Of a DNA stretch of 36,908 nt, positions 8,623-16,558 are shown in pieces. Location: contig JANXSG010000255.1 in the NCBI GenBank assembly GCA_025352825.1, forward strand, positions 1 to 36,908. Reading direction: 5' to 3'. The notes below the pieces were generated by a model. The model ran no database searches. It saw nothing but the letters and a program-made list of their open reading frames with translations, and was not told the origin of the DNA. The first letter of the stretch is position 1. Every line of letters begins with the position of its first letter. The translations under genes were made by a program, and so were the position numbers. Source of the stretch: Chthonomonadaceae bacterium. Its GTDB lineage: Bacteria; Armatimonadota; Chthonomonadetes; Chthonomonadales; Chthonomonadaceae.

Positions 8623-9912
8623 ATGTCCGTTGAGGATGCGGGTAATCAGAGTTCCCAGCACAGGATAGACAGTATCATCGATAAGTATAATCTCTATGTG
8701 AATCCTGGACTGTCGAAATTGATGCAGTTTGCTGGGTTTGGCGATGTGGAAGAGTCCACCTTGGGAACCGTGTTGCGGACTGCCAGTGGTGCTGAGTTTC
8801 TGGATTTTGTTGGTGGGTATGGGGTTTTCACTTTGGGGCATCGTCATCCCAAGGTGGTAGATGCTGTTCATCGCCAACTTGACAGGCAGCCACTCTCTAC
8901 ACGCACATTTTTTAATGAACCTCAGGCAGTTCTCGCCGAAAAGCTTGCGCAGATCACTCCGGGAAATTTGCAATATAGTTTCTTTTCGAACAGCGGGGCT
9001 GAAGCAGTAGAATCGGCTTTGAAAATTGCGCGCATTGCGACGGGAAAAACCGATTTTATAAGTATGGAGGGCTCCTATCATGGCAAGACGATGGGCAGCT
9101 TGGCGCTCACTGGCCGTGAAAAATATCGAACTCCCTTCCTCCCAATGATGCCGGGAGTTTCATTTGTCCCATTCAATGATGTTGGTGCCACAGCTGAAGC
9201 AATCACGGAACATACCGCCGCAATCATTGTGGAACCAGTGCAGGGTGAAGGTGGCATTATTGTCCCAGATACAGGTTACTTGAGTGGGCTTAGAAACCTC
9301 TGCACCGAACGGGGCATACTGCTTATCGCCGATGAAATTCAGAGTGGTTTGGCGCGCACAGGAGCCATGTTCGCTGTTGATCATGAAAGTGTAGTGCCAG
9401 ACATCATGTGCCTGGCTAAAGCCCTTGGGGGTGGGGTAATGCCGATCGGAGCAACTATTAGTACTGAGGCTATCTGGCAGGCTGCTTTCGGTGCGAATCC
9501 GCTCATTCACACCAGCACCTTTGGAGGAAATCCGCTAGCCTGTGCTGCTGGAATCGCTGCGCTTCAGGTAATACAAGAGGAAGGCTTATGTGCACTAGCC
9601 GCCATACGCGGAGATCAGTTAATTACAGGCCTTAGGCGAGTGCAAGAGAGCATGAAAGGTTCGCTTCTGGCAGTACGAGGCAAGGGGCTCATGATAGGAG
9701 TTGAGTTCATGCAAAAGGACGTTGCCGAAATTACTATCAACGCAATGGCGCGGCGTGGAATTATCGCTGCCTACACTCTCAACAATCCTAAGGTTATCCG
9801 TTTCGAGCCTCCGCTTATTGTCAGTACAGAAGAGGTCGAACGTTGTATCCTGGCATTTGGTGAATCGGTGGTGGAGGCGGCTGCTATGCTGGAAGGAATG
9901 GAGGATAATTAG
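8623..9912 (+). CDS. patA: Class III aminotransferase, putrescine aminotransferase type
   Basis: A PLP-dependent fold-type I class III aminotransferase of 429 residues. The cofactor lysine is K266 in CLAKALGGGVMPIGATI, with D237-E238 in LIADEIQSGLARTG and the phosphate-binding region around SNSGAEAVE and GSYHGK. The sequence follows E. coli putrescine aminotransferase (YgjG/PatA) closely over long stretches as I remember it: LDFVGGYGVFTLGHRHP, THTSTFGGNPLACAA-like TSTFGGNPLACAA, and TLNNPKVIRFEPPL. The expected reaction is putrescine plus 2-oxoglutarate to 4-aminobutanal plus glutamate. Ornithine or acetylornithine aminotransferase activity remains possible. The ATG at 8623 has AAGGA 6 bases upstream and is preferred over the in-frame TTG at 8617. 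The stop is 2 bases before the esterase start, so the two are co-transcribed and probably coupled. Confidence 0.87.
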   Translation: MSVEDAGNQSSQHRIDSIIDKYNLYVNPGLSKLMQFAGFGDVEESTLGTVLRTASGAEFLDFVGGYGVFTLGHRHPKVVDAVHRQLDRQPLSTRTFFNEPQAVLAEKLAQITPGNLQYSFFSNSGAEAVESALKIARIATGKTDFISMEGSYHGKTMGSLALTGREKYRTPFLPMMPGVSFVPFNDVGATAEAITEHTAAIIVEPVQGEGGIIVPDTGYLSGLRNLCTERGILLIADEIQSGLARTGAMFAVDHESVVPDIMCLAKALGGGVMPIGATISTEAIWQAAFGANPLIHTSTFGGNPLACAAGIAALQVIQEEGLCALAAIRGDQLITGLRRVQESMKGSLLAVRGKGLMIGVEFMQKDVAEITINAMARRGIIAAYTLNNPKVIRFEPPLIVSTEEVERCILAFGESVVEAAAMLEGMEDN

Positions 9913-9914
9913 AG

Positions 9915-10676
9915 ATGGCGATATGCGAACTAAAATACTTCAGCAAGTCTTTGGAAAAAATGATTGCGGCAAACCTCATTGTGCCTAATGCCGACATTCC
10001 GGGGCCGTTTGCAGTTTTCTATCTTCTCCATGGCTTATCGGATGATCACACTGCGTGGATGCGGCGTACATGCATCGAGCGGTACGTGGAAGGGCTCCCG
10101 CTGATCATTGTAATGCCCGACACGGGACGTGGCTGGTATATAGATGAAGTGTCCGGAATGGCCTGGGAGAGTTCGATCATCAAAGATCTGCTGCCATATG
10201 TCGATAAAATGTTTCCCACGAGACCGAATCGCGAAGGAAGGTGTATCGGAGGGCTTTCGATGGGCGGATATGGCGCAGTCAAACTCGCCCTCAAATTTCC
10301 CGATCTATTCTGTTCAGGTGTGAGTCATTCCGGAGCATTAGGTCGAGGCCACGATCCTATTCCTCAAGATGGCACGGAATGGAATGTCTACATGACGCGT
10401 GTTTTCGGCCCTAACCCAAAAGGTGGGGACAATGATATATTCGCACTGGCAGAGAAACTGGAACTATCGATTCGTCCAGCTATTCGCATTGACTGTGGTG
10501 TAGACGATTTATTGCTGGACGATAATAGAAGATGTCACGAGCATCTTCTTGAAATTGGTTATGAGCATGAGTATGCAGAGTTTCCTGGCGAACACAACTG
10601 GGCATATTGGGATAATCACGTTCAGGAAGCCATTGCATTCCACTGTAAGAACCTCGGTATCGTAACTTCCAAATAG
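9915..10676 (+). CDS. Esterase, putative esterase/S-formylglutathione hydrolase-like (PF00756)
   Basis: An alpha/beta-hydrolase of 253 residues without a signal peptide, similar in plan to tributyrin esterase EstA and esterase D. The nucleophile is S115 in GGLSMGGYGA, an oxyanion region is formed by YLLHGLSDDHTAW (36-48), the acid is D197 or D198 in DCGVDDLLLDD, and the catalytic histidine is H227 in PGEHNWAYW. It starts 2 bases after the aminotransferase stop, with the GGAGG serving it lying inside the end of that gene. The ester substrate cannot be told from sequence. Confidence 0.85.
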   Translation: MAICELKYFSKSLEKMIAANLIVPNADIPGPFAVFYLLHGLSDDHTAWMRRTCIERYVEGLPLIIVMPDTGRGWYIDEVSGMAWESSIIKDLLPYVDKMFPTRPNREGRCIGGLSMGGYGAVKLALKFPDLFCSGVSHSGALGRGHDPIPQDGTEWNVYMTRVFGPNPKGGDNDIFALAEKLELSIRPAIRIDCGVDDLLLDDNRRCHEHLLEIGYEHEYAEFPGEHNWAYWDNHVQEAIAFHCKNLGIVTSK

Positions 10677-10690
10677 TTCGTATCCCTCGG

Positions 10691-10719
10691 CCTCCCCTCT
10701 CGATTTTGGGAGAGGAGGA
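10691..10719. terminator. GC-rich imperfect hairpin after the esterase
   Basis: CCTCCCCTCTCGATTTTGGG followed by AGAGGAGG can fold into a stem (CCTC/GAGG and CTCTC/GAGAG, with a small bulge) 14 bases after the esterase stop. No clear T run follows. It looks like a decayed copy of the CCCCCTCTCC...GGAGAGGGGG palindromes at 19838 and 19974, and may still end the operon transcript. Confidence 0.4.
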
Positions 10720-10921
10720 GTTTCACCTCAGTGATCTCCAGATACCCAAATAGATTTCTATTCTCAATTTACTATTTATCTACCTAATTGGTGAGATTAA
10801 GAATATGTATATTGAAGTTGTAAAATATTGTCGTAAGATTCAGAAGTTTACATGTATAAAGTAGACATAATTCTGTATTAGTGATTCTTTTTCGTATATT
10901 GCCATCTTTTGGAGCTAATCA

Positions 10922-11965
10922 GTGAAAAAATTACCCAAAATATCACCTCATTCAGGCAGCCAATTCCTTGTCTATAAATCAGAAGATGGGGAAATAAAAA
11001 TTGATGTACGTTTTGAAAATGAGACTGTCTGGTTATCTCTTAATCAGATTGCCGATCTGTTTAAACGGGATAAATCGGTCATATCCCGACACATTAAAAA
11101 CGTTTTTGAGGAGGGCGAGTTGATGCGAAGCGCAGTTGTTGCAGATTCTGCAACAACTGCCGCCGATGGTAAAAACTATCAGGTTGAGTATTTCAATTTA
11201 GATGTAATTATCTCGGTAGGATATCGTGTGAAGTCGATACAGGGCACAAGATTTCGTATCTGGTCGACACAGCGGTTGAGGGATTATATCATCAAAGGTT
11301 TTGTTCTCGATGACGAACGCCTCAAGAATCCCGATCTGCCTTTCGACTATTTTGAGGAACTGACCCGGCGCATTCAGGATATTCGGACTTCTGAGAGGCG
11401 TTTTTATCAGAAAATTACGGAAATATATGCCACCAGTATAGACTACGACCCGACTCAGGAGATCAGCATACTGTTCTTCAAGACGGTTCAAAATAAGGTG
11501 CACTGGGCTATCACGGGTAAAACCGCAGCAGAGATTGTTCATGAACGGGTAGATGCAGCCAAACCAAACATAGGGCTAACGAATTGGCGTGGAGCAGTAG
11601 TTCGTAAATCTGATGTGGCCATCGCCAAAAATTATCTTAATGAACTCGAACTCGCTGCTTTAAATAATCTTGTGGAACAGTATCTCGTTTTTGCAGAGGG
11701 GCAGGCGATGCGCCGTGTTCCAATGAAAATGAATGACTGGATTCAAAAACTGGACGGGTTCTTAACGCTAAATGACCGTGGAATATTAACCCACACTGGG
11801 CATATTTCGCATGATACAGCTCTAGTCAAAGCCGAGACAGAATACGAAAAGTTCAAGATTCTCCATGCCAGTGATGCCCGACCGGTAGATATCGAGTTTG
11901 AAAAAGCCACCTCGCAAATCCAACAATATCCTGCTGCTAAGAACTCGAAACCAACTAAATCATAA
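10922..11965 (+). CDS. RhuM-family protein (virulence RhuM/Fic-DOC-associated)
   Basis: The 347-residue product matches the RhuM family: VRFENETVWLSLNQIADLF, DKSVISRHIKNVFEEGEL, YNLDVI-like YFNLDVIISVGYRV, and GTRFRIWSTQRLRDYIIKGF. The segment QIADLFKRDKSVISRHIKNV (about 42-62) reads as a helix-turn-helix, so a DNA-binding role is plausible. RhuM is named after a Salmonella pathogenicity-island gene but occurs widely near mobile elements, and its biochemical function is not established. The GTG start at 10922 has GGAG 7 bases upstream. The upstream 245-base spacer is AT-rich. It converges on the EamA gene with only 40 bases between stops. No restriction, Fic or toxin partner is adjacent. Confidence 0.8.
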   Translation: MKKLPKISPHSGSQFLVYKSEDGEIKIDVRFENETVWLSLNQIADLFKRDKSVISRHIKNVFEEGELMRSAVVADSATTAADGKNYQVEYFNLDVIISVGYRVKSIQGTRFRIWSTQRLRDYIIKGFVLDDERLKNPDLPFDYFEELTRRIQDIRTSERRFYQKITEIYATSIDYDPTQEISILFFKTVQNKVHWAITGKTAAEIVHERVDAAKPNIGLTNWRGAVVRKSDVAIAKNYLNELELAALNNLVEQYLVFAEGQAMRRVPMKMNDWIQKLDGFLTLNDRGILTHTGHISHDTALVKAETEYEKFKILHASDARPVDIEFEKATSQIQQYPAAKNSKPTKS

Positions 11966-12005
11966 GTTAATCAACAACTGAACAATGTAAAAAAAATGTT
12001 GCTGT

Positions 12006-12422
12006 CTATTTGAGGGTGAAGAGAACTCCTGCTATAATCAAGCCCGCACCAATGAGTAGATTCACGGAGGGTTTTTCTCCGAGTACAAACACTCCTAAAG
12101 CCATAGCAAGTACAAAACTTAATTTATCGATAGGGGCAACTTTTGATACAGGCCCCAGCTGCAGTGCGCGAAAATAGCACAGCCAGGAAGCTCCGGTCGC
12201 GATACCAGAGAGTATCAAAAATATCCAGGTTTTAGAGCTTAGTCCGCTTATTTTAGTCTGCCGAGTTGCAACAGCGATCACCGTTGCAAAGACCAGTACC
12301 ACTGCCACACGAATCGCAACGGCGAGGTTAGATGGAACTCCCTCGACTCCCTTCTTGGCAAGAATCGCGGTAAGGCCAGCAAACACTGCAGATAGCAAAG
12401 CCCATATTCGATATGAGATCAT
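12006..12422 (-). CDS. EamA-family small membrane transporter (half-size)
   Basis: About 138 residues with five predicted membrane helices: YRIWALLSAVFAGLTAIL, VAIRVAVVLVFATVIAV, TWIFLILSGIATGASWL, KLSFVLAMALGVFVLGE and NLLIGAGLIIAGVLFTL. The spacing, and the segment WLCYFRALQLGPVSKVAPIDKL, are typical of a single EamA (DMT superfamily) repeat; such half-size proteins act as dimers. The substrate is unknown. The ATG at 12422 is preferred (AAGG upstream, and the family usually begins just before the first helix); the frame is open to a GTG at 12470. It follows the PhyH gene by 91 bases on the same strand. Confidence 0.8.
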   Translation of the reverse strand: MISYRIWALLSAVFAGLTAILAKKGVEGVPSNLAVAIRVAVVLVFATVIAVATRQTKISGLSSKTWIFLILSGIATGASWLCYFRALQLGPVSKVAPIDKLSFVLAMALGVFVLGEKPSVNLLIGAGLIIAGVLFTLK

Positions 12423-12513
12423 AATAACTGCCTTAGCCCGGGACATTCCAGGAAGGGAACAGGCTGGCACAACTTTAGAAAACTATTTCCAACACGGTGC
12501 CAGCAGATATGAG

Positions 12514-13290
12514 TTAGATATGCATTCTGGTAAGCACGCCTTCAAACGAAGTATCGACAGTATCATCGCCGCATAGATATCTCCACAGCTTTGAACGTTC
12601 GACGTTTTCGGCCCGGCCTTCCTCGCCCTGCCACCGATGGCTGAAACTATTCACGATACAAGAAACTTCATCGCTTTTGTAACCATCCATATTGAATAAC
12701 CCGTGCTGAGGTTTACCGGTACGCAGCCTTAGTTTGAACATGTATCGTGTCTTATCAGTGAAGTTTGGCTGTGCCCCATGCCATATCGCCTGGTGCAGGA
12801 AGGCAATCGTGCCTGCTTTGCCGGCTAACTGAATCTGCCCAGTAATATTCTTGTACCGCGCGATGCTCATATTACTCACTCTACGCAAGTGTGATCCCGG
12901 GAGTATAATAGTCGGCCCCATCTCCTTAGGGCAGTCGTGTGAAAAGTACATCGCTTGAATATCGAATGCATACGGCCGGGCGTCGATAATGGAATCGGAG
13001 TGCCAGAACTGAGCGGTTCTCTGATTTGCCCCCACGACGTGCAGCGCAGAGTGGTCGTATACAGGGTTTTCGCCCACCAGGCTCTGTAGAATCCCTTTAA
13101 TCTGAGGAAGCTCGAAAACCGACCGAATAGAGTCCGATACATGCCAGTAGCCTTTGCCCGCTTCCTGATCAGCGTAGACAGCCTGGTTCAGTTCTTCGGG
13201 AACTAAACCATCGAACATAAGGAATCCATCTAGTACGAAATGAGCCATCTGTTCTGCGGTCAACAGATGCGATTTATCAACTTTAGGCAT
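12514..13290 (-). CDS. Phytanoyl-CoA dioxygenase (PhyH) family oxygenase, second copy
   Basis: A 258-residue PhyH-type Fe(II)/2-oxoglutarate oxygenase. Iron ligands fit H97-x-D99 in FWHSDS and H171 in IWHGAQPNFTDKTRY, with R182 as the probable 2-oxoglutarate contact; MGPTIILPGSH (124-134) is the family core strand. It is only distantly similar to the PhyH at 5796. The ATG overlaps the last 8 bases of the small gene upstream, so translation is probably coupled; GAAAGG lies 9 bases before the start. The substrate is unknown. The partner gene and downstream EamA permease may form one transcription unit. Confidence 0.88.
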   Translation of the reverse strand: MPKVDKSHLLTAEQMAHFVLDGFLMFDGLVPEELNQAVYADQEAGKGYWHVSDSIRSVFELPQIKGILQSLVGENPVYDHSALHVVGANQRTAQFWHSDSIIDARPYAFDIQAMYFSHDCPKEMGPTIILPGSHLRRVSNMSIARYKNITGQIQLAGKAGTIAFLHQAIWHGAQPNFTDKTRYMFKLRLRTGKPQHGLFNMDGYKSDEVSCIVNSFSHRWQGEEGRAENVERSKLWRYLCGDDTVDTSFEGVLTRMHI

Positions 13291-13573
13291 GGATAGCTAC
13301 CTTTCTTTCGAGAGTATATTCGTATGGCAGATGTCCCACTTCGTGCTCATATCCTCTAATATAGCGCGGGAGATTGCACATCTGAAGCACAAACCATCCA
13401 TCCCGCATAGCATCCAGCGCAGATCGATAGGGAGGCTTATCCTGATCTCCAGCCTGCATCTGCATGGCATCAGCCGGAGCAGCACCATCATATAAAGCCC
13501 AGGCGACTACTGTTGAATCGAGATCGGGGCTGTCCAGATGAAGTATTAGAATCTGTTGTCGTAATTTACTCAC
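13283..13573 (-). CDS. Small conserved-looking hypothetical protein coupled to PhyH gene
   Basis: A protein of about 96 residues with no signal peptide or membrane segment. The visible composition is a beta strand (QQILILHLDSPDLDSTVVAW) followed by a loop and the helix PPYRSALDAMRDGWFVLQM, then a tail rich in H, Y and E that could be metal- or ligand-binding, though nothing specific is recognised. The start is chosen as GTG at 13573 because AGAGG lies 9 bases upstream; a TTG at 13579 is only 2 bases from it. It overlaps the PhyH gene by 8 bases. The overlap and the even codon use argue it is real. No function is assigned. Confidence 0.65.
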   Translation of the reverse strand: MSKLRQQILILHLDSPDLDSTVVAWALYDGAAPADAMQMQAGDQDKPPYRSALDAMRDGWFVLQMCNLPRYIRGYEHEVGHLPYEYTLERKVAIHA

Positions 13574-13712
13574 TTTCAAAATCCTCTCAAAAGAATATGA
13601 ATATTATTGGCCATATTGAGTAGTGGTTCCTCCACAAGGCATACAAATGTTAGACTCCCACTATACTCTTGAATATAGCCAAGAAGTGGAGTGAGGCCAA
13701 GTAGAAGTGAGA

Positions 13713-15002
13713 TTAAATATTCAAAACTTCGAACGTATGCGCGAGATTCTTAAGATGATACTGGATATCAAAAGCGTGCTCAATATCTTCCGGTTTGAGG
13801 CGCTCGATAACGATTGGGTCACTCTCGATGGCGCTGCGAAAATCAACTCCACCCCAGGCTTTTGCAGCATTTCGTTGTGCTACTTCGTAGGCTTCTTCTC
13901 GCGAGAGCCCAGTGGCAATGAGTGAAAGCATGATCTGCTCAGAACACACCAATCCTCCCATCATCTCCAGATTGCGCTGCATATGTTCGGGATACACAAT
14001 GAGGGTATCCAGGATGTTGGTGAATTTTTCCAGCATCCAATCGACCATGGTGGTAGTATCGGGAAGAATGACACGCTCGACACTGCTGTTTGTCAGGTCG
14101 CGCTCATGCCAGGTTGCCATACTCTCCAGCATCGGGATCAGGTTTCCACGAACTACTCTAGCGAGGCCAGTAACTGTTTCGCAGTTCCATGGATTTCGCT
14201 TGTGCGGCATGGCAGAGGAACCTTTCTGACCTGCTGCAAAGTACTCTTGCACTTCCCGTATTTCCGTGCGCGCCATATTTCGTATCTCGGTAGCAAATCT
14301 TTCTAGAGATGCTGCCAGGATAGCCAGTGTGGCCATCACTTCGGCGTGCCTATCTCGCGCAATAATCTGCGTGGAGATCAGAGCGACGTCCAGCCCCAGA
14401 TTGCCGCAAACATATTTTTCTATTTCCGGGCTGATATTTGCATGCGTACCCACTGCGCCAGATATCTTGCCAACACTTATGGCGGTCTTGGCGCGATCAA
14501 GACGCTCCATATTGTGGTTCATCTCATCGAGCCATGTGGCGAGCTTAAAGCCAAATGTGATGGGCTCTGCATGGATTCCGTGCGTGCGGCCAATCATGAC
14601 CGTATTTTTGTGTTCGGTGGCTCTGCGCCGGATAACATTGATGAGGCTCTGCGCCCTAGTAATAATTAGTTCCAATGAATCGTGGAGCAGTAAAGAAAGC
14701 GAGGTGTCCACAATATCGTAGGAAGTAACTCCATAGTGAACAAACCTGCCCTCTTCTCCAAGATTTTCAGCCACGTTCTTGACAAACGCCATCACATCAT
14801 GGCGAGTCTCTTTTTCCAGCTCTGCCATTCTCCCAAGATTAAACTTGGCGCCACTGCGAATTTTTGCTGTGGTGCCAGCCGGAATATGCCCAAAATGCTC
14901 AAGTCCATCGCACACTGCGATTTCAACGTCCAGCCATCTCTGAGTCTTATTCTGGGGGCTCCAGAGGTCGCGCATCTCTTTGGTACTATACCTATCTATC
15001 AT
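13713..15002 (-). CDS. purB: Adenylosuccinate lyase
   Basis: Fumarase/aspartase-superfamily lyase acting twice in purine synthesis (release of fumarate from SAICAR and from adenylosuccinate). The superfamily signature GSSAMPHKRNP lies near residues 262-272 and carries the catalytic serine on a flexible loop. GRTHGIHAEP (139-148) supplies the acid/base histidine and HYGVTSYDIVDTS (90-102) a substrate-binding loop. The length (about 429) and N-terminus MIDRYSTKEMRDLWSPQNK are normal for bacterial PurB. Two ATGs are adjacent (15005 and 15002); the second has the better spacing from AAGGG. No other pur gene is nearby. Confidence 0.96.
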   Translation of the reverse strand: MIDRYSTKEMRDLWSPQNKTQRWLDVEIAVCDGLEHFGHIPAGTTAKIRSGAKFNLGRMAELEKETRHDVMAFVKNVAENLGEEGRFVHYGVTSYDIVDTSLSLLLHDSLELIITRAQSLINVIRRRATEHKNTVMIGRTHGIHAEPITFGFKLATWLDEMNHNMERLDRAKTAISVGKISGAVGTHANISPEIEKYVCGNLGLDVALISTQIIARDRHAEVMATLAILAASLERFATEIRNMARTEIREVQEYFAAGQKGSSAMPHKRNPWNCETVTGLARVVRGNLIPMLESMATWHERDLTNSSVERVILPDTTTMVDWMLEKFTNILDTLIVYPEHMQRNLEMMGGLVCSEQIMLSLIATGLSREEAYEVAQRNAAKAWGGVDFRSAIESDPIVIERLKPEDIEHAFDIQYHLKNLAHTFEVLNI

Positions 15003-15097
15003 CATTCACCCTTCACAAATACTCTGGCAGACCAATGGTTATACAAACATTGAAACTTCTCTGCGGTGGAATTAGATTACCCGATAACTATTCGCTC

Positions 15098-15127
15098 TTG
15101 ACAAAACTACCCAATTCGCTATATAAT
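15098..15127 (+). promoter_or_regulatory. Consensus sigma-70-type promoter of the tRNA pair
   Basis: TTGACA at 15098-15103 and TATAAT at 15122-15127, both perfect, with an 18-base spacer. The tRNA-Gly begins 11 bases after the -10 box, so transcription would start at about its 5' end leader. It is the clearest promoter in the window. Confidence 0.85.
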
Positions 15128-15137
15128 TAAATGCTTC

Positions 15138-15212
15138 GCGGGAGTAGTTCAGTGGTAGAACGCCAGCTTCCCAAGCTGGATATCGCGAGTTCGATCCTCG
15201 TCTCCCGCTCCA
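15138..15212 (+). tRNA. tRNA-Gly (anticodon CCC)
   Basis: The acceptor stem GCGGGAG pairs with CTCCCGC at 15202-15208. The anticodon stem CCAGC/GCTGG encloses the loop TTCCCAA, giving anticodon CCC for GGG codons. The T arm has GTTCGATCC-type sequence and CCA is encoded in the genome (15210-15212). Without CCA the gene ends at 15209. Confidence 0.95.
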
Positions 15213-15309
15213 ACGAGTTCTTTGCCGGAGTTATTGAAGAGGTTTCAGGCTTCTGCTTCAGTATCGAATGTTGTTTCGGTTACATAAAGTTTTACTGTTT
15301 TCATTATAC

Positions 15310-15384
15310 GGAGCCGTACCCAAGTGGCTAAGGGATCGGTCTGCAAAACCGCTATCACCAGTTCGATTCTGGTCGGCTCCTCCA
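15310..15384 (+). tRNA. tRNA-Cys (anticodon GCA)
   Basis: The acceptor stem GGAGCCG pairs with CGGCTCC (15374-15380). The anticodon loop CTGCAAA gives GCA. The T arm ACCAG-TTCGATT-CTGGT is perfect and CCA is encoded at 15382-15384. The first pair of the anticodon stem is a T-C mismatch; the other four pair. Likely co-transcribed with tRNA-Gly 97 bases upstream. Confidence 0.94.
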
Positions 15385-15408
15385 TTTTCTGAATACCTAT
15401 GCTCTCTG

Positions 15409-15430
15409 CATCCAAACACATTTTTGGATG
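15409..15430 (+). terminator. Possible terminator hairpin after tRNA-Cys
   Basis: CATCCAAA (15409-15416) pairs with TTTGGATG (15423-15430) over a 6-base loop, 24 bases after the tRNA. It is followed by the AT-rich TAGAATTTATT but not by a strong T run. The rest of the spacer to 15714 is AT-rich and shows no gene I can support. Confidence 0.45.
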
Positions 15431-15727
15431 TAGAATTTATTGGGCTATAATTATTCTAAAATTCCTCCCCATTCAAGAATTCTTCCACGCTTCAACTAAT
15501 TGAAATTACCATAATGTGTCGAAACTCGTTGCCACAAACTCCCGTACAATTTCTCGCGCAGAATACGCAGATGCGCAGAGCATTTCAAAATAATTAGCGG
15601 AAATTAGATTAGATTTGAAATCATTGGTAAAATCACGAATACTTCCTCATGCCTTCTCCGTAATTAGTATAGTTTGATCCAATATAACTTGATCTGAAAA
15701 GTTAACGATGCGTTAGGAGGAACTATT

Positions 15728-16123
15728 ATGATGCGACCTCATATAAATGCAATTGCTTGGATGCACATTGTACTGGGAGGGCTCTACGTACTGGGTGGGA
15801 TTGCAGCATGGTTTGTATTTGCGGTGATAGGGGGCGCTGCTGCAACGGCGGGCAGAGAAGCATTTCCATTTGCTGCCGGGATGAACGTCATTGGCGTACT
15901 CATATTCGTGATCGTCGCGGTGCTGGGGATACCTGGCATTCTGCTGGGGTGGGGACTTTTAAAGAATACTGAGTGGGCAAGGATTCTCGGAATTATTCTA
16001 TCTATACTGAATATTCTCAGTTTTCCATTGGGAACGGTTCTGGGTATCTATAGCCTATGGGTATTCTTCCATCCCGAAACCGTAGCAATGTTTGAAGGAT
16101 ATAGAAGGCAGCGCTACTTCTGA
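15728..16123 (+). CDS. Small integral membrane protein
   Basis: 131 residues with three or four hydrophobic segments (IVLGGLYVLGGIAAWFVFAV, VIGVLIFVIVAVLGIPGILL, IILSILNILSFPLGTVLGIY). The ending YSLWVFFHPETVAMF recurs in many small bacterial membrane proteins of unknown function, where it reads LWVL...ETVALF. The ribosome site AGGAGG lies 7 bases before the ATG at 15728 (a second ATG follows directly). No function is assigned and it stands alone. Confidence 0.75.
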   Translation: MMRPHINAIAWMHIVLGGLYVLGGIAAWFVFAVIGGAAATAGREAFPFAAGMNVIGVLIFVIVAVLGIPGILLGWGLLKNTEWARILGIILSILNILSFPLGTVLGIYSLWVFFHPETVAMFEGYRRQRYF

Positions 16124-16214
16124 TACGTTCATTACGAAATAGGTGCAACGGGAGAGACATTTAATCAAGATGGAAAAACAGCTATTTTTTTGACATTCGA
16201 CAAAATGACCTCAT

Positions 16215-16529
16215 TTGTATTTTGTAGATCGAGCAGATGCAATTCCAGTCCTGATATTTGCGAACACTGTGGCTGCAACTGAAGAGGTTTCAGTAATTGC
16301 GGGGAAGTTCAAAACTTGGAAAGTGAGTCGAGCGAGTAACGCAACTGATTTATCTGGAGTTATCACGTCTGAAAATGGGTGCTACGCACCTGAGATCGGT
16401 TTACCAGTAAATCTTTTACGTTCGATTGGCGATACTTATGTTGGTCAAACTAGTAGTGGTAGAAAATCATCAAAACTAAGCGAAACATGGGAAATGATCG
16501 TAACAAATACGGTTAAAGAGAAAAAATAA
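16215..16529 (+). pseudogene. 3' remnant of a secreted-protein gene (N-terminus missing)
   Basis: The 104 codons from a TTG at 16215 read like the C-terminal part of a family with an AG-x-F-x-T-W motif (VIAGKFKTWKVSRA) and a later Y-APEIGLPV motif (YAPEIGLPVNLLRS), a pattern seen at the end of longer secreted beta-sandwich proteins. An in-frame TGA lies at 16206-16208 and no signal peptide or ribosome site precedes the fragment, so the 5' part is lost. A small intact gene cannot be excluded. Confidence 0.45.
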
Positions 16530-16558
16530 CAGTTCTGTCGTGATTACGAGGATACTTT

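Noticed and set aside
8566-9081. Minus-strand open frame of 171 codons
   Set aside because: Antisense to the well-supported aminotransferase; no domain or start signal.
13912-14721. Overlapping plus-strand frames of 105-151 codons
   Set aside because: All are antisense to purB, whose motifs are unambiguous.
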